Assembly (NCBI GenBank): GCA_963829835.1
Contig: CAWHKC010000004.1
Span: forward strand, 2,604,001 to 2,668,000
From: Berkiella sp963829835
GTDB taxonomy: Bacteria > Pseudomonadota > Gammaproteobacteria > Berkiellales > Berkiellaceae
DNA length: 64,000 bases
Reading direction: 5' to 3'
The translations under genes and the position numbers were made by a program. Under the pieces are notes generated by a model. It did no database searches. It was given only the letters and a program-made list of their open reading frames with translations, and was not told the origin of the DNA. The stretch's first letter is position 1; each line of letters starts with the position of its first letter. This document shows, piece by piece, positions 58,021 to 64,000 of this stretch.

Positions 58021-58485
58021 TTACACGTTGGCCGTATAACGCAACTCAATTATACGACTGGTTGGATATACAACCAAGTTAGCACGTCTACCTGCTTGTA
58101 AACCAGCATCTTTTAAAATATCTGCAACGACACGTTCGCGAGAAGAGATAGTGACAATCAATGGAATGGGAGGAATAGGACCAAGAACTTTCACTCGGTA
58201 ACGAGTCAACTCTCCAATTTTTTCTAATAAAGGCTCAATAGGGCCAGACCAATCAAGGCTTGCAAGGCCACCCATGCCACCTTGCGGCGTTACGAGTATA
58301 TCTGTATTAATGGCGTTTTTTGCGTAAATATCTTGGGTTGCTGCAAGTGTTTTTAGAGAGTTTTCAACCGACATTGCCGAGCGCATAAGTTGATACTCAA
58401 CATCACTCATTTCATAGGTTGGCTTTGGGGTGCACCCTACCATGATGATGGTAGCAATTGAGATTAGAAATAGTTGCTTATCCAT
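58021..58485 (-). CDS. dotD: Dot/Icm outer-membrane lipoprotein DotD
   Basis: 154 residues (163 in Legionella). Lipoprotein signal ending MVGC at Cys18. The C-terminal half is a secretin-N0-like domain (GPIEPLLEKIGELTRYRVKV to ADILKDAGLQAGRRANLVVY). It opens the minus-strand dotD-dotC-dotB run and is divergent from icmS. Confidence 0.92.
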   Translation of the reverse strand: MDKQLFLISIATIIMVGCTPKPTYEMSDVEYQLMRSAMSVENSLKTLAATQDIYAKNAINTDILVTPQGGMGGLASLDWSGPIEPLLEKIGELTRYRVKVLGPIPPIPLIVTISSRERVVADILKDAGLQAGRRANLVVYPTSRIIELRYTANV

Positions 58486-58913
58486 AGCGCCTCTTTTGTA
58501 AGCTCAAACTCTTACCATTTTACTGGTTGAGTATGCAAACAGTAAAAACTTCTTTTGATTATATCTGTTATCTGGAGGATATACAGCCTTTGTTTTGAGA
58601 ATAAATATTAACAATCAAATAGAACTCCAGCATAGCAACTTTAGTCTAAACGAATAATGGCTAATGTATGACAATGCTGTAAGGAAAAAAAACCAGGATA
58701 AAGTTTTTGTCGAATTTAAGTTAACTAAACAGTAAAATAGAATGAACGATATATATATAGAAGTGAATATACCCTGCCCGGCTCCTCTGGCAAGCGAGAG
58801 CAGCCGGATGACCAATCACCAAACTCGGTCAAAGGTATGATTGTATATTCATCGAGTAGGTTATATTATTACGACGACTAGCTAGGATGGGCTTTATTAT
58901 AAGGTGGCTCATA
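58486..58913. promoter_or_regulatory. Divergent dotD/icmS control region
   Basis: 428 bp between the two main dot/icm transcription units, so it should hold promoters for both. It has two copies of AAACAGTAAAA (58537-58547 and 58727-58737), an AT-repeat (GATATATATATAG near 58749) and a GC-rich hairpin at 58778-58807 (CCGGCT / AGCCGG). No PmrA box or clear promoter is identifiable by eye. A 66-codon frame on the minus strand here is not convincing. Confidence 0.5.
58778..58807. repeat. GC-rich stem-loop upstream of icmS
   Basis: CCGGCT pairs with AGCCGG and an inner CTCT with AGAG. There is no T-tract, so it is more likely a 5' leader structure than a terminator. Confidence 0.5.
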
Positions 58914-59261
58914 ATGTCAGAGCATCAGATAGTGCAACAAATTTCAGCGATAGCAAAAACATTAAGATGTAACTTTACATTGAGAGAACAACCTATATCA
59001 GTGGAACAGGTTTTTGCTGAAACAGGATTATTGCCTGCCATTATAAGGCGAGCCGATCAATTATGTTCATTTTGTTTAGGTTACGGTTTAGGAGTAAGTT
59101 TTGAAGAAGCACAAGGCGGCATGTTAGGGGTTCGAGTTAAGTTTGATGAGGCAACCCCAAATTCTTTGCGCTTATTGTGTGCTGCTGACGTCATTATTGA
59201 GCTCATGCAGCATGCTCCTTCAAGAGATGTTACGCCATTAGATGATTTAATGTACGACTAA
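58914..59261 (+). CDS. icmS: Dot/Icm secretion chaperone IcmS
   Basis: 115 residues (114 in Legionella) from the ATG at 58914, preceded by AAGGTGG; a longer in-frame start at 58887 is not supported. Conserved ETGLLPAIIRRADQLCSFCL, GYGLGVSFEE and the C-terminal SRDVTPLDDLMYD are near-identical to family members. IcmS pairs with IcmW and DotL to present a subset of effectors. It is followed at 16 bp by icmP, without the icmR-icmQ genes found there in Legionella. Confidence 0.94.
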   Translation: MSEHQIVQQISAIAKTLRCNFTLREQPISVEQVFAETGLLPAIIRRADQLCSFCLGYGLGVSFEEAQGGMLGVRVKFDEATPNSLRLLCAADVIIELMQHAPSRDVTPLDDLMYD

Positions 59262-59277
59262 ATCTGGAGAATAAAAT

Positions 59278-60453
59278 ATGGCTGGACAAGGCGGCGGCGG
59301 CGGCGGCGGACAAGGTGAAGATAAAGATTCCTACGCACTGCTATGGATTTTTGCGATTATCTGCATAATTGGTGGCCTGGTATGGCATTTTTATAGCGAC
59401 CAGATAAAAATCGGATTTATTCTGCTCAAAAAATATGAAACGATGGCAATTTTATTTTTTATCGATAATGAAAACCTGCAGACCGTGATGAAAGGTCTTG
59501 GAATGGCCAAAGATGATCCCAGTTCATTTACATTAGATATAGCTGGAAAATATAGTGATTTTATTGGTCATTACCTACAATATCCTATTTGTTTCTTTTT
59601 ACTGGTGATGGCAATTGTGATGTTCAAAGGGCACGCTACCATGCGTTTTACTAAAGCTTATAATATGGATACTTTAGCGCAACAAGAAAAAAACAATTAC
59701 CCTCAAATTGCACCGGTAGCTGATCTTGATTTAATTGCAGAAGATATTATGAAAGGACCCTGGTCCATGTCGCAAAATCCAATGCAATTTGCAAGACATG
59801 AAAAATTGCTCAAAGTGGAACAAGCGCAAAACGTAAAACAAGCCTGGAAATCTGAAGGGTTAGCCAAAGCAACCCTCATTAGAGAGCAAGCAATACAAGT
59901 TTTTTCAAATCAATTAGGGCCTTTATGGACGGGTGTTAATGGTTTGCCACCACACACCAAAGCACTCTATGCGGCTTTTTTAGCGCGTACTGAGCATGAC
60001 ACGGATGCTTGTCGGGCGTATTTAGGAAAATTAGCGAGAACGGCTGCAAAAGGGCAAGTTGATTATTCGGATACGGATGAACTCTTGAAAAAATATGAAA
60101 AATCAAAAGCAGCGGCAAGAGCGGGACAAAAACACGCCTATACACTGACGGTGATGGCTTCGATGATGGTGCTAGCACGTGTCGATGGCGTATTAGCATC
60201 GGCAGATTTTCTATGGGTAAAGCCCCTTGATAGACGCTTATGGTATGTATTGAATTGCGTCGGGCGCCAAGTATGTGTGCCTGAAGTATCCGGTGTTTTT
60301 GCGCATTGGTTTGCGGAGAAAGAAATGGGTAGGGCTTTGACGGTACCGATGGTCGAAGAAGCGGTAAATGCCTTAGAAAAAGCATTAGATATGATGGTTT
60401 ATACATTGGAAGAGGACGAGCAGATCCCGACACAAACTGCTCCAGAGAATTAG
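59278..60453 (+). CDS. icmP: Dot/Icm coupling protein IcmP (DotM)
   Basis: 391 residues (376 in Legionella) with GGAG upstream. A Gly-rich start (GQGGGGGGG) is followed by two membrane helices (about 20-40 and 100-120) and the soluble DotM domain with AYNMDTLAQQEKNNYPQIAP near 128 and EGLAKATLIREQAIQVFSNQ. The domain binds acidic Glu-rich export signals. Forms the coupling complex with DotL. Confidence 0.94.
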   Translation: MAGQGGGGGGGQGEDKDSYALLWIFAIICIIGGLVWHFYSDQIKIGFILLKKYETMAILFFIDNENLQTVMKGLGMAKDDPSSFTLDIAGKYSDFIGHYLQYPICFFLLVMAIVMFKGHATMRFTKAYNMDTLAQQEKNNYPQIAPVADLDLIAEDIMKGPWSMSQNPMQFARHEKLLKVEQAQNVKQAWKSEGLAKATLIREQAIQVFSNQLGPLWTGVNGLPPHTKALYAAFLARTEHDTDACRAYLGKLARTAAKGQVDYSDTDELLKKYEKSKAAARAGQKHAYTLTVMASMMVLARVDGVLASADFLWVKPLDRRLWYVLNCVGRQVCVPEVSGVFAHWFAEKEMGRALTVPMVEEAVNALEKALDMMVYTLEEDEQIPTQTAPEN

Positions 60454-60498
60454 TAATATTCTCAACGCTAAAGAGCGAAGAGAAAGGGGGTTAGTGAG

Positions 60499-62868
60499 AT
60501 GACGTTACGCGGTTTGGAAGAGAAACATGAGCACGGCGCCAGCGAGATGGCGCGGGACACGCGACCCTTAGGGGAGCGTGTAGCGGAATTTTTTGCAAAT
60601 CCATTATATGTCGCTTGTATGCTAGGCATGTTTGTTGGTATTAGCATTATTGTGCCATCCATTGCAGATTTATCTGGTTTATTAGGTTTTTGTACATTTT
60701 TATATGCCTACACACGCAAAGTTACGTTGCCTTGTAAAATGCCGCTTATTTCGAAATTGCCCGACTATAACGATACTATTCCAGGTACGTCTAAACCAAA
60801 ATCTGCTGCGGGCATAGCCTTTTTTGGCAATGAAAAAAATACCCAGAAAGAGCTTTGGTTTTCTAACGATGATATGCGTACCCATATTTTAATCTTTGGA
60901 TCAACCGGTAGTGGTAAAACAGAAGCCCTGGTCTCGATTGCCTTTAATTCCTTGGCTCAAGGAAGTGGATTTATCTACATTGACGGTAAAGGTGATAACT
61001 CACTCTATGCCAAAGTATTTGGTATGGTGCGTCGAATGGGGCGGGATGATGACATGCTACTCATCAACTTTATGACCGGCGCAAGGGACGTCATCGGCGC
61101 ACAAAAATCGCGCCTTTCTAATACCATGAATCCTTTTGCTAATGGCTCATCAAGTATGTTAACCCAGCTGGTTGTGAGTTTAATGGACTCAGGCGGCGGC
61201 GGCGGTGACGGTGATATGTGGAAAGGCCGTGCAATATCATTCGTTGAAGCCTTAATGAAAATCTTAGTGGGTATGCGGGATGAAGGCCATATCCTTTTAG
61301 ATGCCAATTTAATTCGTAGTTATTTCATGCTAGAAAAATTGGAACAGATAGTTGTTGATAGACGATTTCCTCTCAATGAGCGCGAATCAGTTCCCTTAGA
61401 TTCCCTTAACGCGGCGTATTTAGATCCAATTGATAACTATATTTACAACTTACCGGGTTATAACAAAGCTAAAAAAGGAAACCAGGCAGGAGAAGTACGT
61501 GAACAACATGGGTTTATTACCATGCAGCTAGGCCGAACTTTTAGCTCATTAGCGGACACCTATGCCCATATAGTGCGAACCAATTTAGCGGAAGTGGATC
61601 TCAAAGACGTTGTGTTAAATCGTCGGATCTTGGTCGTGTTACTACCCGCATTAGAAAAATCACCTGAAGAATTAGCAAACTTAGGTAAAATTATTATTGC
61701 TTCATTGAAAGCGATGATGGCAGCAGGTTTAGGTGATGAGGTAGAAGGTGATTATCGCGATGTCATTTTACGTAAACCTACCAATTCGCCAACGCCTTAT
61801 GTTTGTATCATGGACGAATATGGTTACTATGCTGTTCCAGGGTTTGCCGTTGTACCAGCTCAAGCACGTTCACTTGGTTTCTCGGCTATCTTTGCAGGTC
61901 AAGATTTACCTGCATTCCAAAAAGCTTCAAAAGAAGAAGCCGCATCCATTGGTGCAAATACTAACATTAAAATATGTATGAAAATGGAAGATCCAACTGA
62001 CACTTGGGAATTTTTTAACAAAGTTGCTGGTGAAACATATGCAACCTCAGTCAGTGGTTTCCAAGTAAATGCCGGTAGTATGACCAACAACTATACCGAT
62101 ACACGTAATGCTTCCGTAGAAAAACGTTCACGGATCGACTTATTAGATTTAAGAGACCAACGTGAAGGTGACGCTCATATCTTTTGGCGCTCTAAAATTA
62201 TCCGTGCTCGGATGTTTTATGCTAATCCAAAACCAGCTAAAAGAATGCAGGTAAATCAATATCTGTGTGTTGAAAAGCCAGCAGAAAGTACGCTGGCGAA
62301 TTTAGATAAACGCATTAAACGATTTGTACAGGTATTTAGCGCTCCGCAATTTGTGATGGAACCACCGGCTCCGAATGAAGATATTAACACCGTAGCACAA
62401 GCGGCAATGACTTATAGCACCTTAAAGCCTTTTGAACGTTCCATTGCAGCAGTCATTGCCATCTTAGAAAAAGAAGTGGATAAACAACGTAAAATTCGCG
62501 AAGAAATTGAAGCAGAACAATCTCAAGAATTTGCCAATGAAGTGCATGCGTTTACACCCGTGCATGTTCCAGATTTTGCTGTTGAAATTATTGGTGAAGA
62601 AGATCTTAAACGATTCTCCAATCCTTTATTATTGCGTGGACGTACGCGAGAAGCCTTGATGCACATTGAAAGATTAAGTGGTCAAGCAGAAGCCGATGCC
62701 ACCAAAATTGCTGATAACATCATTAACGATATCATCAAAGCTACCTATTACCCACCAAAAGATGTGCTGCATAAAGATATCGAAGGCGTTCATGATGCCA
62801 TGGAGCAGCTCTATGATATGTTTAGCAAGTTCTTATCAAGTGGGAGTGCTTTAGCCAAATCGGATTAA
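60499..62868 (+). CDS. icmO: Dot/Icm type IV coupling ATPase IcmO (DotL)
   Basis: 789 residues (783 in Legionella) from the ATG at 60499, with GGGGG eight bases upstream. An N-terminal membrane segment (about 34-70) is followed by the Walker A motif GSTGSGKTEA (Lys140), Walker B CIMDEYGYY near 437 and a C-terminal extension (about 650-789) that binds IcmS/IcmW. It is the substrate receptor and motor of the coupling complex. The gene ends before a hairpin repeat pair. Confidence 0.95.
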   Translation: MTLRGLEEKHEHGASEMARDTRPLGERVAEFFANPLYVACMLGMFVGISIIVPSIADLSGLLGFCTFLYAYTRKVTLPCKMPLISKLPDYNDTIPGTSKPKSAAGIAFFGNEKNTQKELWFSNDDMRTHILIFGSTGSGKTEALVSIAFNSLAQGSGFIYIDGKGDNSLYAKVFGMVRRMGRDDDMLLINFMTGARDVIGAQKSRLSNTMNPFANGSSSMLTQLVVSLMDSGGGGGDGDMWKGRAISFVEALMKILVGMRDEGHILLDANLIRSYFMLEKLEQIVVDRRFPLNERESVPLDSLNAAYLDPIDNYIYNLPGYNKAKKGNQAGEVREQHGFITMQLGRTFSSLADTYAHIVRTNLAEVDLKDVVLNRRILVVLLPALEKSPEELANLGKIIIASLKAMMAAGLGDEVEGDYRDVILRKPTNSPTPYVCIMDEYGYYAVPGFAVVPAQARSLGFSAIFAGQDLPAFQKASKEEAASIGANTNIKICMKMEDPTDTWEFFNKVAGETYATSVSGFQVNAGSMTNNYTDTRNASVEKRSRIDLLDLRDQREGDAHIFWRSKIIRARMFYANPKPAKRMQVNQYLCVEKPAESTLANLDKRIKRFVQVFSAPQFVMEPPAPNEDINTVAQAAMTYSTLKPFERSIAAVIAILEKEVDKQRKIREEIEAEQSQEFANEVHAFTPVHVPDFAVEIIGEEDLKRFSNPLLLRGRTREALMHIERLSGQAEADATKIADNIINDIIKATYYPPKDVLHKDIEGVHDAMEQLYDMFSKFLSSGSALAKSD

Positions 62869-62877
62869 TTTTCACAT

Positions 62878-62956
62878 GGTGGGCACGCAAGCTTTGCCCA
62901 CCCTACTTAAGAGTCTTTTTCATCGTAGGGTGGGCAAAGCTTTTAGCGTGCCCACC
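62878..62956. repeat. Hairpin repeat family A, two arms in reversed order
   Basis: The first arm (62878-62906) begins GGTGGGCACGC and lost three bases in the middle. An 18-base gap follows, then the second arm (62925-62956), GTAGGGTGGG to CCCACC. Relative to 33672 and 38134 the arm order is reversed. It lies ten bases after icmO and is the likely terminator. Confidence 0.85.
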
Positions 62957-63104
62957 ACTTAATAAATTTTTAATCCATGAAACTTCTTCCCTACCCCACA
63001 GTCTAACTTTATAAGAATAGTTATCCAGGTTGCATTTTACGTGTTGATTCACGCAAAAAAGTGACCTAGCAGCAATCATCATAATAAAAGTACAGGGGTG
63101 ATAG

Positions 63105-63506
63105 ATGGCAAATTTGGGGGCGTTTGAATTCGGAAAATCGTACAAACAAATGATGCAAGATTTTCATGAAATGAGAATACAAGCCTTTGTTAAAAATAAT
63201 AAGTCAGATGAAATAGTCGCCTCCCTCGAAAAAATAAAAAAACTTTTATTAGATAAGCTTGAAGATCAAAAAAAGCAATCTCAAATTGAGATCGAAAAAG
63301 CAGAAATCAAAAAACGAAATTTAATTAGTCGATTGGTTATTTTAGAAAAGATCCATGATGATGCAGCTCAAGACGACATTATAAAAGAACTAGAAGAATA
63401 TAGTCGGATCAGACGTTATCGTGATGCGCAATTAGCCAGAATAAATAAAGAAATACAAGATATTAATTTAACAGAAAATCAATTTCAGGAAAAGACAAAG
63501 CAGTAG
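63105..63506 (+). CDS. Small coiled-coil protein downstream of icmO
   Basis: 133 residues with AGGGGTG just before the ATG. Almost entirely helical, Lys/Glu/Ile-rich, with heptad pattern from about 40 to 125; no signal peptide or membrane segment. I do not recognise a family. It does not resemble IcmQ, IcmW or IcmN, the Legionella genes found near this position. It is followed at about 47 bp by the next gene, so the two may be an operon and could be new Dot/Icm-associated components or chaperone-like proteins. Confidence 0.65.
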   Translation: MANLGAFEFGKSYKQMMQDFHEMRIQAFVKNNKSDEIVASLEKIKKLLLDKLEDQKKQSQIEIEKAEIKKRNLISRLVILEKIHDDAAQDDIIKELEEYSRIRRYRDAQLARINKEIQDINLTENQFQEKTKQ

Positions 63507-63553
63507 GAAAAGTATAGAGAAATAGTTAGCGCCGATTTGATCGAGGAGATCAT

Positions 63554-64000
63554 ATGACGACAGAAGGTGGCGGCAAAGGTTCAGGTACAACAGGCACTGG
63601 TTCTGGGGAAGGTCCTGAACAACCTAAAAAATCTGGTGTTCTCGGTAAAGTTACTGGAGCATTGAAAAAAGGTGCTGGTATTGTTATAGACGGAGGCAAA
63701 GCACTGGCAGAAAAGAGAGGTGAAACGGAGTTTGCCCCAGAAGGAACACCTGAAAGCAAAGAAAAGAAAAAGAAGGTGGTACGTATTAACTCACCTATTG
63801 TACAAGTCATGTCTCCTGAACAGCAGGCGGAACTGAAGAAAAAATCACAATCCTCTTTTAAGCCAGAAGTAGCACTTCAAAGAGCAAATGATTTATTGGA
63901 AGTCTCAGTAAGAGAGTGGGATTCAAGTAAATATAAAATTGGCGATGCTATTGACGAACGTAGAAAAGCATTGCAGATACAGCAAAGTGATTTAGTGAAA
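63554..64000 (+). CDS. Unknown protein, runs off the right edge
   Basis: At least 149 codons from the ATG at 63554, with GAGGAG upstream and no stop before the window ends. The start is Gly/Thr/Ser-rich (GSGTTGTGSGEG), followed by a Lys-rich stretch (SKEKKKKVVRI) and helical sequence beginning SPIVQVMSPEQQAELKKK. No family recognised from this part. Same orientation as, and probably co-transcribed with, the coiled-coil gene before it. A candidate secreted or accessory protein. Confidence 0.7.
   Translation, partial: MTTEGGGKGSGTTGTGSGEGPEQPKKSGVLGKVTGALKKGAGIVIDGGKALAEKRGETEFAPEGTPESKEKKKKVVRINSPIVQVMSPEQQAELKKKSQSSFKPEVALQRANDLLEVSVREWDSSKYKIGDAIDERRKALQIQQSDLVK

Noticed and set aside
58615..58815. 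66-codon minus-strand frame in the dotD-icmS gap
   Set aside because: No ribosome site and it overlaps the GC hairpin; more likely regulatory DNA.
63105..63506. Possible icmQ
   Set aside because: Too short and lacks IcmQ-like sequence; only generic coiled-coil character.

Overview
The window (about 38% GC by eye) looks like the chromosome of an intracellular gammaproteobacterium of the order Legionellales. The strongest evidence is a nearly contiguous Dot/Icm type IVB secretion locus (42.4-62.9 kb). It comes with eukaryote-like genes of the kind such systems export: a Ser/Thr kinase, a TcdA/SetA-like glycosyltransferase, ankyrin proteins, a Ulp1/SENP-type cysteine protease, a lipase, a histone-like protein and very large coiled-coil proteins. 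The gene order differs from Legionella pneumophila and suggests a Coxiellaceae/Berkiella-like relative. That placement is inference; no rRNA gene is present.

Layout. 0-5.9 kb is an accessory region: a kinase cut by the left edge, a glycosyltransferase-like gene, an ankyrin gene with a C-terminal frameshift, an unknown gene and a PD-(D/E)XK nuclease/transposase-like gene lying between the intact letS 3' end and a decayed copy of it. 5.9-16.9 kb is core: a LetS/BarA hybrid kinase coupled to a periplasmic binding protein, a small lipoprotein, an exported beta-repeat protein, an NSS transporter and the rlmD-relA-mazG operon. 16.9-30 kb is accessory: an effector-like gene, a decayed ankyrin gene, two identical tandem insertion sequences, a 1426-residue coiled-coil protein, a methyltransferase-sulfatase pair and a bacteriocin-like peptide. 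30-40.2 kb alternates core genes (LOG, ppc, adk, tsaB, dapD-dapE) with a histone-like gene and a lipase. 40.4-42.3 kb encodes the SENP-like protease.

The Dot/Icm locus. On the minus strand runs dotD-dotC-dotB-icmT-(three icmL/dotI paralogues)-icmK/dotH-icmE/dotG-icmG/dotF-icmB/dotO. After an oppositely oriented SbmA/BacA-like ABC exporter comes icmC-icmJ-icmD. On the plus strand icmS, icmP/dotM and icmO/dotL run divergently, followed by two unrecognised genes. Together these encode the outer-membrane core (DotC, DotD, DotH, DotG, DotF), inner-membrane parts (IcmL x3, IcmT, IcmC, IcmD), the ATPases (DotB, DotO, DotL) and the coupling complex (DotL, DotM, IcmJ/DotN, IcmS). Not found here: icmR, icmQ, icmN/dotK, icmF, icmH, icmV, icmW, icmX and dotA.

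Several dispersed palindromic repeat families occupy intergenic gaps. I found no tRNA, rRNA or CRISPR array.
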